Assembly: GCA_039805565.1 (NCBI GenBank)
Contig: JBDLTZ010000138.1
Span: 1-42,637 of the forward strand
Source of the DNA: CALJIC01 sp039805565
Lineage (GTDB): Bacteria; Chloroflexota; Chloroflexia; Chloroflexales; Roseiflexaceae
Reading direction: 5' to 3'
DNA: 42,637 nt
Part shown: piece after piece, positions 24,767-34,539 of the stretch
How the letters are laid out: every line of letters starts with the position of its first letter
How positions within the stretch are numbered: position 1 is the stretch's first letter
Made by a program: the position numbers and the translations under genes
Notes under the pieces: generated by a model
Seen by the model: only the letters and a program-made list of their open reading frames with translations
Databases searched by the model: none
What the model was told of the DNA's origin: nothing

Positions 24767-26281
24767 CTAGTCCTGGTAGCCGAGCCAGCGCAGTGAGGAG
24801 GGGTCGTCGCGCCAGTTGGGGCGTGGCTTCACCCACAGGTCGAGGAACACCTGGCGCCCGAGCTCCTGCTCGATGCTGCGGCGCGCGCCGCTGCCGATCT
24901 TCTTCAGCATGGCCCCGCCGGCGCCGATCAAGATGCCCTTCTGCGAGTCCTTCTCGACGTAGATCGTCATGCGGATGTAGAGCGCCCGCTCCTTCTCCTC
25001 CCACTCCTCGACCTCCACCGCCACGCCGTGCGGCACCTCCTGGTCGGTGTTGCGGAGCACCTGCTCGCGCACCAGCTCGGCGGCCAGGTCGCGCTCGTTC
25101 TGGTCCGAGACCTGGTCCTCGGGGTACAGCGGAGGGCCGGCGGGGAGGCGCCGGACGATCTCGTCCACCAGTGTCTCGAGGCCCTGGGAGCGGAGCGCCG
25201 AGATAGCAATCTCCATGTCCCACTGGCCGAGCTCGCGGTAGGCCTGGAGGTGCTGGTGCCCCTGCTCCACCGGCTGGTCCACCTTGTTGAGCACCAGCAG
25301 TTTCGGCGACCGCAGCTTGCGAAGCATCCCGGCGATCTGGACGTCGGTCTTGCCCGGCGGCTCGGTGATGTCCACCACAAAGCAGACCACATCGGCGTCG
25401 GGGATGGCGCGGCGGGCCTGGTCCACCATGTAGCTGCCGAGGCGGGTGCGCGGCTGGTGGATACCGGGGGTGTCCACGAAGATCACCTGTGCGTCCGGCC
25501 GGTGCAGGATGCCGCGGATGGTGGTGCGGGTGGTCTGCGGCTTGCGCGAGACGATCGCGACCTTCTGCCCGAGCAGAGCGTTTAGCAGGGTGGACTTGCC
25601 GACGTTCGGTCGCCCGACGATGGCGGCGAAGCCGGAGCGGGTGACCGTGGAGGCGCCGGCGGGCTCCTCCGGCGCTTTGACCGCGGCGGCGTCCTCGTCG
25701 TCCTCGTCGTCCTCGTCGTCCTCGTCGTCCTCGTCGTCCTCGTCGTCCTCGTCGTCCTCGTCGTCCTCGTCGTCGTCCTCGTCGTCCTCGTCGTCCTCGT
25801 CGTCAGCCTCGGAATCCGACGCTAGCTCCCCGCCCGCGTCATCGTCGTCAGCCGCAGCGCCCTCGTCCTGCTCTTCCGCATCGGGGCTCACCAGGAACGG
25901 CTGCAGGCGCGCCAGGCGCTGGTCCAGCTCGAACACCGCGGCGGTGGCAACCTCGAACCCGAGCAGGCTATCGGCTGCGTCGAAGTCCAGGATGGCCGTC
26001 TCCGAGAGCGGCTGCACCGTGGCCGGCTCCTCGTCGACCAGCATCACCGTGAGGGTGAAGTCCTGGGCGCGGTAGCTCACCTGCGGGTGCTGGAGCGCGA
26101 AGACCAGATCGGAGCGCGAGACGCTCTCATCCAGCTCGAGCTCGCAGCCGATGACCTGGCCGTCCTCGTCGAGCAGGAGCGCGCCAGCGCACTCGCCCTC
26201 GCCGGAGACGCTGCCCTCCTCCAGCTCGGCGAAGTACCAGTAGAGCGTCCGCGCGTCGGGATCAAAGCTGACAGTAATCAT
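24767..26281 (-). CDS. era: GTPase Era with N-terminal DUF2283-like and acidic-repeat extension
   Basis: The product (504 residues) carries a complete Era at its C-terminal end (about 213-504; the usual Era length is about 300). Motifs: Walker A GRPNVGKST (223-231), TRTTIRG, DTPG (270-273), NKVD (332-335), and the KH domain with GILIGAGGAMLKKIG near 450-464. Era assembles the 30S subunit. Before it lie a DUF2283-like domain (MITVSFDPDARTLYWYF... with LLLDEDGQVIGCEL), perhaps a second divergent copy (about 80-112), and about 40 residues of Asp-Asp-Glu repeats from a 9-bp microsatellite (25691-25804). The ATG at 26281 has only a weak GAGAG upstream; a hairpin (GCATCC/GGATGC, 26296-26310) sits just before it. 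Confidence 0.92.
   Translation of the reverse strand: MITVSFDPDARTLYWYFAELEEGSVSGEGECAGALLLDEDGQVIGCELELDESVSRSDLVFALQHPQVSYRAQDFTLTVMLVDEEPATVQPLSETAILDFDAADSLLGFEVATAAVFELDQRLARLQPFLVSPDAEEQDEGAAADDDDAGGELASDSEADDEDDEDDEDDDEDDEDDEDDEDDEDDEDDEDDEDDEDAAAVKAPEEPAGASTVTRSGFAAIVGRPNVGKSTLLNALLGQKVAIVSRKPQTTRTTIRGILHRPDAQVIFVDTPGIHQPRTRLGSYMVDQARRAIPDADVVCFVVDITEPPGKTDVQIAGMLRKLRSPKLLVLNKVDQPVEQGHQHLQAYRELGQWDMEIAISALRSQGLETLVDEIVRRLPAGPPLYPEDQVSDQNERDLAAELVREQVLRNTDQEVPHGVAVEVEEWEEKERALYIRMTIYVEKDSQKGILIGAGGAMLKKIGSGARRSIEQELGRQVFLDLWVKPRPNWRDDPSSLRWLGYQD
25691..25804. repeat. Coding 9-bp microsatellite, about 12.5 copies
   Basis: Unit GTCGTCCTC (GAGGACGAC on the coding strand) repeated about 12.5 times with one 3-bp slip. 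It encodes a run of Glu-Asp-Asp in the Era extension. Because the unit is a multiple of three, copy-number changes would keep the frame, so length variation between strains is likely. Confidence 0.95.
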
Positions 26282-26362
26282 TTGTCTCTCTGTGTGCATC
26301 CTTCGGATGCGATAAGGTTTGAAAAGATTTTTCATGGGGGCTGCGCCCCCTACCCCCCGCTT

Positions 26363-26493
26363 GGGCTGCGCCCCTTGCCCTCGAAGACGCGCTGGCCCCT
26401 CCTGGGCTACGCCCCTTGCCCTCGAAGACGCGCTGGCCCCGCTTGGGCTGCGCCCCTTGCCCTCGAAGACGCGCTGGCCCCTCCTGGGCTGCG
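26363..26493. repeat. 41-bp tandem repeat, about 3.2 copies
   Basis: Copies begin at 26363, 26404, 26445 and 26486 (partial) with GGGCTGCGCC or GGGCTACGCC, each carrying CCCTCGAAGACGCGC. It fills most of the 216-nt gap between the DUF4230 gene and era, together with the TTTTTCATGGGGG element near 26328-26350. Copies are near identical, so recent expansion is likely. No spacers, so not CRISPR. Confidence 0.85.
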
Positions 26494-26497
26494 GGTC

Positions 26498-27406
26498 TCA
26501 CGTTCCGGCGTTCACCTCAGGGCAAACGCCGGGAGTGGCCACCACCTCGACACTCGCGAAATCGAGCAGGCGCAGGAAGGACTCCATCGCCTCCTTAGCC
26601 TCGTCGGCGGCCTTCTGCATGACACCGTCTTCGCACGCGGCCGCGAGGATCTGGCGCTCGGCCTCCTGGCGCGCCTGGGTCTCCAGCGTCGGGTCCTGCC
26701 CGCCCGTCACCTGCGTGACGATGCCCGTCTGCCGGTCGTAGACGGTGGTGCGCTCGTTGTCCAGGCTGGCGCTGAAGATCTCCGAGGGGGGAAGCCGCAG
26801 CGTAATGCTCTCGCCGTCGGCCGAGATATCGACGTCGCTCTCGCGCAGCTTGGCGAGGTCCACACCGGCCACCACATCACCGCTCGCGATCAGCAGCAGC
26901 CGCTCGCCGAGGAACGTATCCATGAAATTGCCACGCTCCACACGCGCCTCGACGACGCGCTCGATCGAGTACTGCTGCGTCTCCAGGCGGTTGAGCTCGC
27001 GGATCTGCTGGATAGTGCCGCCGCGGTCGCGCAGCGTAGGCGTGGGAGTAGCTACCACCATCTGGACGCGCTCGCGCACCTGCTCGGGCACGCTCTGGGT
27101 CACACTCTGGATGGCCTGGCGACCAAACAGCATGAAGAGCAGCACGAGGGTGATCGCGCCGAGCACCAGGTACAGCACCGTCGAGGCGCAGCCACTCTGG
27201 GCGTAGGCCGGCACGTAGGGCGCGGCCGGGCGACGGTAGCGTGGCATGGGATAGTCGTCGCCGCCAGCACCATCATCGTAGGGCTCGTCCACCGGCTCGC
27301 CGCGGGCCGCGCGGAGGCGGCGCTGCATGAGCGTCTCGCGTCGCGGCACGTCGTCGTCGTCATCGCCGGGGCGGTAGCGCGGATCATCTTCCTCGTAGCG
27401 GGCCAT
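26498..27406 (-). CDS. DUF4230-type membrane-anchored protein
   Basis: The product (302 residues) has a charged cytoplasmic N-terminus rich in Asp and Arg (1-70), one membrane helix (about 74-95), a Thr/Pro linker (MVVATPTPTL), then a domain with the DUF4230 pattern: IQQIRELNRLETQQYSIE, ERLLLIASGDVVAGVDL and LDNERTTVYDRQTGI. The family's role is unknown. The C-terminal part is helical and acidic (ARQEAERQILAAACEDGV). It is co-oriented with ubiE upstream and era downstream. The stop abuts the 41-bp repeat array. Confidence 0.75.
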   Translation of the reverse strand: MARYEEDDPRYRPGDDDDDVPRRETLMQRRLRAARGEPVDEPYDDGAGGDDYPMPRYRRPAAPYVPAYAQSGCASTVLYLVLGAITLVLLFMLFGRQAIQSVTQSVPEQVRERVQMVVATPTPTLRDRGGTIQQIRELNRLETQQYSIERVVEARVERGNFMDTFLGERLLLIASGDVVAGVDLAKLRESDVDISADGESITLRLPPSEIFSASLDNERTTVYDRQTGIVTQVTGGQDPTLETQARQEAERQILAAACEDGVMQKAADEAKEAMESFLRLLDFASVEVVATPGVCPEVNAGT

Positions 27407-27441
27407 TGCTCTGCTCCATCGTCGTCTGGTACCGGCGGGCG

Positions 27442-28158
27442 CTACGACGCCCGCGGCCGCCGCCCTGTGTGGATGGCCACCGCACCCATGCCCAGCAGCC
27501 GGTACTGAACGTCTACCCAGCCGGCGTTCTGCATAATCCGCGCCAGTGCGTCGGGCGGCGGGAAGTTGCGGGCCGACTGCGGCAGGTAGGTGTAGGCGGT
27601 GGGGTCGCCGCCGAGCGCGCGTGCCAGGACGGGCACGATGCGCTGGAAGTAGAGCGAGTGCCCGAGGCGCAGCAGCGCGCTGCGGGGGCGGGCGACCTCG
27701 AGGCAGGCCACCACCGCGCCGGGGCGGGCCACCCGGTACATCTCGCCGAAGGCAGCCGCGATGTCCACCACGTTCCGCATCACGAAGCCGGTGGTGATCG
27801 CGTCGAAGGACTGGTCGGCGAAGGGCAGGAGCAGCGCGTCGCCGGCCACAAAGGACGTGCGCCGCCCGTCGATCTTCGACTGCCCGGCCTGCATCATCGG
27901 CAGCGTGAAATCCACGCCCACGGCCAGGCCGTCGCCTAGCCAGCCGCTCAGGACCGGGAGGAAATCCCCGGTGCCGGTGCCTACATCGAGGGCGCGGCCG
28001 CCGGCCGGGGGCGCCACGGCCGAGGCGGCTGTGTCGCGCCAGCCGCGGTCCATGCCGAACGTCATGATGCCGTTCATGCGGTCGTAGCCGTCCGCGATTC
28101 GCGCGAACATGCGCTCGACGTAGACGGCCTTCTCTTCGGGTTTGGGGAGAACTGTCAT
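27442..28158 (-). CDS. ubiE: Demethylmenaquinone/2-methoxy-benzoquinol methyltransferase (UbiE/MenG)
   Basis: The product (238 residues) methylates the quinone ring in the last step of menaquinone synthesis, at the inner face of the membrane. It has the UbiE signature start (VERMFARIADGYDRMN, 14-29), the SAM-binding DVGTGTGDFL, the GDALLLPF and FDAITTGFVMRNVVD segments, and a normal length. Chloroflexota use menaquinone, so MenG is the likely activity. No Shine-Dalgarno precedes the ATG; the heptamer array lies immediately upstream. Confidence 0.92.
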   Translation of the reverse strand: MTVLPKPEEKAVYVERMFARIADGYDRMNGIMTFGMDRGWRDTAASAVAPPAGGRALDVGTGTGDFLPVLSGWLGDGLAVGVDFTLPMMQAGQSKIDGRRTSFVAGDALLLPFADQSFDAITTGFVMRNVVDIAAAFGEMYRVARPGAVVACLEVARPRSALLRLGHSLYFQRIVPVLARALGGDPTAYTYLPQSARNFPPPDALARIMQNAGWVDVQYRLLGMGAVAIHTGRRPRAS

Positions 28159-28164
28159 ATGTTT

Positions 28165-28379
28165 TGAGTCGTGAGTCGTAAGTGCGATTTACCAGTCGTC
28201 AGTCGTCAGTCGTGAGTTCGAGTGACCAGTCACAAGTCGTCAGTCGTGAGTCGTGAGTGCGAGTTACTAGTGCTGAGTGCGAGTTACCGGTCATGAATCC
28301 TGAGTCGTGAGTGCGAGTTATCAGTGCTGTGTACGAGTTACGAGCACTCAAGACTCGAGACTCAGCACTCAGCACTCAA
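28165..28379. repeat. Long heptamer array in inverted halves between two methyltransferase genes
   Basis: From 28165 the plus strand reads as 7-bp units of the GAGTCGT / GAGTGCG / CAGTCGT type, with interspersed spacers such as TTACCAG and TTACTAG. At about 28340-28378 the orientation flips to the complementary ACTCAGC / ACTCAAG units, so the end folds back onto the earlier units. About 30 units in total. The last one touches the stop of the methyltransferase at 28376. It separates two co-oriented genes. Confidence 0.9.
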
Positions 28380-29143
28380 ATCGCGTCGCGCCGGGCAACC
28401 CAGGCGATGCGCTGGCTACGCGGGTGATGCGGCTGGAACGTGAAGCACTCGTAGGCCGCCTCGACACGCAGGCCGGCGCGCTCGAGGAGCGCCGCGACCG
28501 TCTCGGGCGGGTAGGCACGCTCGACGTGCGTCTCGTCCACGCGCTGGTAGCCGCGCTCGTCGTCCCCGCTGAGGACAGTGAGCCGCATCGAGGACGTATC
28601 GGTGGCAGGGTCAAACCGACTCTGCGAGACCTGCACGAAGCCGCTCTGCTCCTCCACCTCGCACGCTGGCCAGTCGTGCTCGAGGAAGTGGCGCGTGTTC
28701 ATGTCGGCATAGAGCAGGCCGCCCGGGGCCAGCGCGCGGGCGGCGGCGGCAAAGCAGCGCCCCAGGTCCCCCTCGATCAGCAGGTAGTTCAGGCTGTCGT
28801 AGGTGCAGGTGACGAGCCCAAACGACGCCGGGCGAAGAGCGAGTGGACCCCGTATGTCCCCCGGAACAAAGCTCGCGCGGCGGCCGACCCCCCCGCCGCG
28901 GGCCTTGGCGCGCGCGAGCGCCAGCATCTCCTCGGACAGGTCCACGCCCACCACAGACCAGCCGTCCTCGGCGATGGACAGGGCGAGCGTGCCCGTGCCG
29001 CAGGCCAGGTCGAGCGCGCGGCGCGGCGCAGCGGGCGGCGGGTGGCGAGCGAGCACCTCCGCCAGGTAGTGCGCCGTCAGCAGCGCGAAGCGGATCTGGC
29101 CGCTGCCATCGTAGAACGGAGCGTAGTCGCGGTAGGTACTCAT
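28376..29143 (-). CDS. Class I SAM-dependent methyltransferase
   Basis: The product (255 residues) starts MSTYRDYAPFYDGSGQIRFA and has the Rossmann SAM motif LDLACGTGTLALSIA with VVGVDLSEEMLALAR. It also has TYDSLNYLLIEGDL and the LAPGGLLYADMNTRHFLE strand, typical of small-molecule class I methyltransferases. The substrate is unknown. The start at 29143 fits the family N-terminus; the frame is open another 12 residues upstream but these are basic and unlike it. The stop codon TGA is the first unit of the heptamer array. A possible -10 (TACAAT, minus strand 29189-29184) lies 40 nt upstream; lgt is divergent. Confidence 0.85.
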   Translation of the reverse strand: MSTYRDYAPFYDGSGQIRFALLTAHYLAEVLARHPPPAAPRRALDLACGTGTLALSIAEDGWSVVGVDLSEEMLALARAKARGGGVGRRASFVPGDIRGPLALRPASFGLVTCTYDSLNYLLIEGDLGRCFAAAARALAPGGLLYADMNTRHFLEHDWPACEVEEQSGFVQVSQSRFDPATDTSSMRLTVLSGDDERGYQRVDETHVERAYPPETVAALLERAGLRVEAAYECFTFQPHHPRSQRIAWVARRDAI

Positions 29144-29212
29144 AGCGTAGTGGCGCCGGCCGGCCGGCGGCAGGCGCACCGTTATTGTACCACCTTCCGC
29201 ATTGACGCGGCT

Positions 29213-29241
29213 TTGACACTCCTGTGGCCGCGGCGTACAAT
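29213..29241 (+). promoter_or_regulatory. Sigma70-type promoter for lgt
   Basis: TTGACA (29213-29218), exactly 17 bp, TACAAT (29236-29241): the -35 is perfect. Transcription should start near 29248, 64 nt before the chosen ATG of lgt. Confidence 0.8.
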
Positions 29242-29311
29242 GCGGCCTCGAGAGTGATGACGTTATGTGCGGGTGGCTGGGTCAGGCGCCCGCGTGCGAA
29301 AGAAGCAGGCC

Positions 29312-30205
29312 ATGGAGCTCTACCCCCCGGACGACCCGTATCTGATCAACACCGTGCTGTTTGGTATCCCGCTGGCCGTGCGCTGGTACGGCGTGCTGAT
29401 CGTGAGCGGCGCCATGCTGGCCGGGTACGTGGCCACGCACCGCGCCGAGGCGCGCGGCGAGGACCCGGACCACGTCTGGAACCTGCTGCTGCTGGGGATG
29501 GTGCTGGGCATCCTGGGCGCGCGGCTGTACTACGTAGCTTTCGAGTGGCCGCGCTTCGCGGGGCGCTCGCTGCTGGAGATCATCAACCCGGCCACAGGGG
29601 GCCTGGCGATCCACGGTGCCCTGATCGGCGCTGTGCTGGCGGCGGTGATCTACACGCGCCGCAGCGGCCTCAACCTGGTGCGCTGGCTCGACATCTGTAT
29701 GCCGCCGTTCATGCTGGCGCAGGCTGTAGGTCGCTGGGGCAACTTCATGAACCAGGAGGCCTACGGGCGCCCGACCGACCTGGGATTTGGCGTGCGAATC
29801 GACCAAGAGCACCGCCTGCCGCCGTATAACGATATAGTCCAGTACCCACCTGAGACCCTGTTCCACGCCACCTTTCTGTACGAGTCGCTGTGGAACCTGG
29901 CCGGGTTTGGTCTGCTGGTGATGCTGGAGCGGCGGCTGCGCTCCTGGCTGCGGCCGGGCGATGTCGCTCTGATGTACGCCATCTGGTACGGGATCGGGCG
30001 GCTGTGGATCGAGGGGCTGCGGACAGACAGCCTGTGCACCAGCGGTGTAGGCGGTGCCTGTGAGGGAGCCCTGCGGACGGCGCAGCTGGCGAGCCTGGCG
30101 CTGATCGCGGTGGGCGTGGCGGGTATGGCGCTCAACCACCGCCTGCGCCGGCGGCCCACGCCCGAAATGGCCGAGCCTGCCCCAGAGGCCAAGGCTGAGG
30201 TCTAG
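29312..30205 (+). CDS. lgt: Prolipoprotein diacylglyceryl transferase
   Basis: The product (297 residues) moves diacylglycerol from phosphatidylglycerol to the lipobox cysteine, the first step of lipoprotein maturation, in the cytoplasmic membrane. It has about seven helices, HGALIG (101-106) with the essential His, and the Lgt signature GRWGNFMNQEAYG (140-152). I chose the ATG at 29312 (MELYPPDDPYLIN) because it fits the family start; a GTG at 29267 would add an Arg-rich stretch. The ribosome-binding site is poor (AGCAGG at 3 nt). The C-terminal tail (Glu/Pro/Ala) is longer than usual. Confidence 0.93.
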   Translation: MELYPPDDPYLINTVLFGIPLAVRWYGVLIVSGAMLAGYVATHRAEARGEDPDHVWNLLLLGMVLGILGARLYYVAFEWPRFAGRSLLEIINPATGGLAIHGALIGAVLAAVIYTRRSGLNLVRWLDICMPPFMLAQAVGRWGNFMNQEAYGRPTDLGFGVRIDQEHRLPPYNDIVQYPPETLFHATFLYESLWNLAGFGLLVMLERRLRSWLRPGDVALMYAIWYGIGRLWIEGLRTDSLCTSGVGGACEGALRTAQLASLALIAVGVAGMALNHRLRRRPTPEMAEPAPEAKAEV

Positions 30206-30232
30206 CTCGACAACTCGACCCCGTCTACGCTC

Positions 30233-30307
30233 GCCACAGAGGACACAGCGGCCATAGAGCTTGAGCGGCCTCCCCCTCGGCTCTGTGCTCCCTGTGCCCT
30301 CTGTGGC
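30233..30307. repeat. Foldback repeat after lgt
   Basis: GCCACAGAGG (30233-30242) and CCTCTGTGGC (30298-30307) pair perfectly and the stem continues with CACAG/CTGTG after one mismatch. It lies 28 nt after the lgt stop, in the 198-nt gap before the next gene, and could be a terminator or a foldback element. Confidence 0.65.
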
Positions 30308-30370
30308 ATTCTTCCAGCCCGATGAATAGGCGAATACTTGTGCTGTTTTCCCCCGAGATCGGCTAAAGTG

Positions 30371-30379
30371 TGGTATACT
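30371..30379 (+). promoter_or_regulatory. Extended -10 promoter for the TTG-start gene
   Basis: TGG followed by TATACT (30374-30379) is an extended -10 element; no good -35 is present. Transcription would begin near 30386, a short leader ahead of AAGGAG. Confidence 0.6.
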
Positions 30380-30403
30380 GTACAGGTTGAAGGAGTGCAA
30401 GAA

Positions 30404-31366
30404 TTGACCGCCAGTAAGCCTCAAACCGCCACACTGATCGATATCTTGAGCGAGGGGTACAGCGCCGTCAACCGGCGCCCCTGGCTGCTGGTCCTGCCGG
30501 TGCTTCTCAACCTGTACCTGGCATTCGGCGCGCAGCTCTCGCTCGCCCCACTGCTCAGCGACCTCAGCGGCCTCATGCAGCGCATGCAGTCCTCTGGCTC
30601 GGATCAGGCGATGGCGCAGGAGATGGCGCTGGGGATCGAGGAGCTCGGGCAGATCGACGTACAGCGGCAGCTGGCGGCGCTCAACGCCATCCCGACGCTG
30701 CCGCTCACGCGGGCGGTGTCGCCTGGCGGGGAGGGGGTGCTGGAGATCTCGAGCGTCGGGGGGGCTGTGCTGGCGTTCCTGCTGATCAACGCCGTAGCGC
30801 TGCCGCTGAGCGCACTGTTTCTCGTGCTCCTGGCCGGGGGCGTGCGGAGCGAGCCGGCGGTGCGGCCGGGGCTACCGCAGGATGTCGGGCGGGTTGCACT
30901 GATGATCCTCGCCTGCGTCGGCATCATCGCCGGGGTGGGCGTGGCGCTTGGGCTGCCGTATATGTTCCTGACCGGGCTGCTGATGCTCCTGAGCCCGCCC
31001 ATCGGCGTGCTGGCGCTCGTCATTCTGCAGCTGGTGGTCTTCTGGGCCTGGATCTACCTCGGCTTCACGAATGAGGCGATCGTGATGGGTGGCGCGGGGC
31101 CACTGCGGGCCATCCGCGCCAGCTTCAGCCTCGTGCGGCACAACTTCTGGAGCACGCTCGGGTTCCTGGCTCTCTCCGCCTTCATCATCCCGCTCGGGCT
31201 CGCCACTGTGTGGCAGGCGATGGCGGGTTCAACGGCGGGGCTGGTGGTGGCGGCTGTGGGCAGCGCCTACATCGGCTGCGGGCTGGCGGCCTCGCGCATG
31301 GTCTTCTACCGCGAGCGGTCCGAGCGACGGCAGAGCGCCCCGGCATACATCCGGAGCGGCAGATAA
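30404..31366 (+). CDS. Polytopic membrane protein of unknown function (TTG start)
   Basis: I do not recognise the family with certainty; the layout resembles DUF4013/YciC-like integral proteins. From the TTG at 30404 the product has 320 residues and about six helices: one near 20-40, an extracytoplasmic helical stretch of about 75 residues, a pair near 115-145, a helix group near 160-210, and a final pair (TLGFLALSAFIIPLGLATV, then a Gly/Ala helix). ALRAIRASFSLVRHNFW-like text before the penultimate helix recalls DUF4013 and glycerophosphodiester membrane domains. TTG is fixed by AAGGAG 8 nt upstream and the extended -10 at 30371; the ATG at 30338 lies before that promoter. gyrB follows after 67 nt. 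Confidence 0.7.
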   Translation: MTASKPQTATLIDILSEGYSAVNRRPWLLVLPVLLNLYLAFGAQLSLAPLLSDLSGLMQRMQSSGSDQAMAQEMALGIEELGQIDVQRQLAALNAIPTLPLTRAVSPGGEGVLEISSVGGAVLAFLLINAVALPLSALFLVLLAGGVRSEPAVRPGLPQDVGRVALMILACVGIIAGVGVALGLPYMFLTGLLMLLSPPIGVLALVILQLVVFWAWIYLGFTNEAIVMGGAGPLRAIRASFSLVRHNFWSTLGFLALSAFIIPLGLATVWQAMAGSTAGLVVAAVGSAYIGCGLAASRMVFYRERSERRQSAPAYIRSGR

Positions 31367-31433
31367 CACACTGGTCATACAGCGGCAGGATCGCAGCACG
31401 CGCACCCGGCCGCGCGAAAGGTGAAATAGAGCG

Positions 31434-33374
<1,941 letters not shown>

Positions 33375-33423
33375 CGGCTGGTCGGTTCTCACGCGCATTG
33401 CGAGATCTCTCATACGGGTTCCG

Positions 33424-33460
33424 AAACGGGTAGAAGCATGGCTTCTGCCCGTTTTGTCTT
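33424..33460 (+). terminator. Intrinsic terminator of gyrB
   Basis: AAACGGGTAGAAGC and GCTTCTGCCCGTTT form a 14-bp stem (one G-T) with a 3-nt loop, followed by TTGTCTT on the plus strand. It begins 49 nt after the gyrB stop. Confidence 0.85.
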
Positions 33461-33508
33461 CATCTGCCCACGCTATTCCAGCGTTTTCGTACCCGCACGG
33501 AGATCGGT

Positions 33509-33788
33509 ATGCCTGCCCATCGAGCACGACGCGCGCGCTTCATCCTCCTGGTGTCAGGTGTGGCGGCCTTCGCACTGCTCTCCTGGCGCCCTGGCTCTCG
33601 CAGGAGGCTGCCGCGCGGGCAGCGCGTCACGCCTTCGAGAACAAGTGGCAGGGGATAGCAGACGAATGTGGCCTGATAGGCGATGAGGTGCAAGAGATTG
33701 AACGAGTGCTGATTGGCTACCCCAGGTCACCCTGCAGGCGGACATCGAGCGACGTCTGCGCCTGGTACGTGATCTGTCTCACCGCTGA
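33509..33788 (+). pseudogene. Doubly frameshifted small secreted-protein gene
   Basis: Three frames read in order give one sensible protein of about 91 residues. From the ATG at 33509 (GGAG 6 nt upstream) MPAHRARRARFILLVSG and a hydrophobic core look like a signal peptide. The frame then moves to QEAAARAARHAFENKWQG and DEVQEIERVLIGY (to about 33722), and a further shift gives QVTLQADIERRLRLVRDLSHR ending at TGA 33786-33788. Each piece is coding-like only in its own frame; the intact first frame stops at 33658 after 49 residues. A charged helical secreted protein is implied; I recognise no family. Confidence 0.55.
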
Positions 33789-33820
33789 GCACGCAGACGT
33801 GGACACACGCTTCTGAGGCG

Positions 33821-33829
33821 TGGTATACT
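33821..33829 (+). promoter_or_regulatory. Extended -10 promoter for the first RRM gene
   Basis: TGG followed by TATACT (33824-33829), the same extended -10 as at 30371. Transcription would start near 33836. Confidence 0.55.
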
Positions 33830-33835
33830 TACTCG

Positions 33836-34144
33836 TATCATCACCCCCGCGTCTTGTCGTATATGCCTCGAGCCCCGCGCTCGACTGCGTCACCAGGCGC
33901 CCCGCACAGGCGGGCGGCTCGTGATACGGATGAAACCTACCGCTGCCATCACGTGAGTACCTCACGTCGAGCGCAGATGAGCCAGCTACAGATCACACGT
34001 CCCGCCCCGCCGACGACACGCCCGCCCGCATCTCTCGCGCGACGCTCCCACACCAGGCCAGCCCTGCCATCATACCCGCACCACCGAACACCAGCCTGAA
34101 GCCGCGGCAGGCGCGGCGTCCGGATAGAAGATCAGGAGACCGCG
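33836..34144 (+). promoter_or_regulatory. Long untranslated leader of the first RRM gene (putative)
   Basis: About 310 nt lie between the predicted start of transcription and the GTG at 34145, with no credible ORF; an open frame at 33854-34099 encodes only a His/Pro/Arg-rich low-complexity product. Long leaders are common on cold-shock and RNA-binding-protein mRNAs, so a regulatory leader is possible. No secondary structure was proved here. Confidence 0.4.
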
Positions 34145-34438
34145 GTGAACTTATTCGTCGGCAACCTCTCGCAGAACGTGATGGAGGAAGACCTCCGGCG
34201 CGTCTTCGAGCAGTTCGGCAAGATCCGCTCGGTGACCGTCGTTCGCGACCGCTTCAGCGGCGACTCACGCGGCTTCGGCTTCGTCGAGATGGCCTCGCGC
34301 CAGGAGGGGCTCGCGGCTATAGGCGGCTTGGCCGGCCAGGAGCTCATGGGCCAGCTCATGCGGATTAACGAGGCCCAGCCCCGTGCGGACGACCGCAAGC
34401 GCGGCGAGCGCGGGCGCAAAAGCGGCGGCTCGTGGTAG
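34145..34438 (+). CDS. Small RRM-type RNA-binding protein, first copy
   Basis: The product (97 residues) is one RNA recognition motif with a basic tail. RNP2 is LFVGNL (3-8) and RNP1 is RGFGFVEM (about 42-49), the two aromatic/basic signatures that touch RNA. The tail (DDRKRGERGRKSGGSW) is Arg/Lys/Gly-rich. Such single-RRM proteins are cold-inducible in cyanobacteria and occur in Chloroflexota. The start is GTG with AGGAG 6 nt upstream. A paralogue follows 101 nt downstream. Confidence 0.9.
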   Translation: MNLFVGNLSQNVMEEDLRRVFEQFGKIRSVTVVRDRFSGDSRGFGFVEMASRQEGLAAIGGLAGQELMGQLMRINEAQPRADDRKRGERGRKSGGSW

Positions 34439-34539
34439 CACCCGCGCCACGCCGCCAAGTACATACCTATATCGCGAGGCCCGCCCTGGGCCGACGCTGA
34501 CTAAGCCGCGCCAGTGGGCCGGCCGGAGGAGAGATCTCA

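Noticed and set aside
28376..29143. Heptamer array as a small RNA or CRISPR-like locus (28165-28379)
   Set aside because: Period-7 degenerate units with no spacer pattern and no promoter; repeat DNA is the simpler reading.
33854..34099. Open frame of 81 residues in the RRM leader
   Set aside because: His/Pro/Arg/Thr low-complexity product, no ribosome-binding site, and no resemblance to any family.
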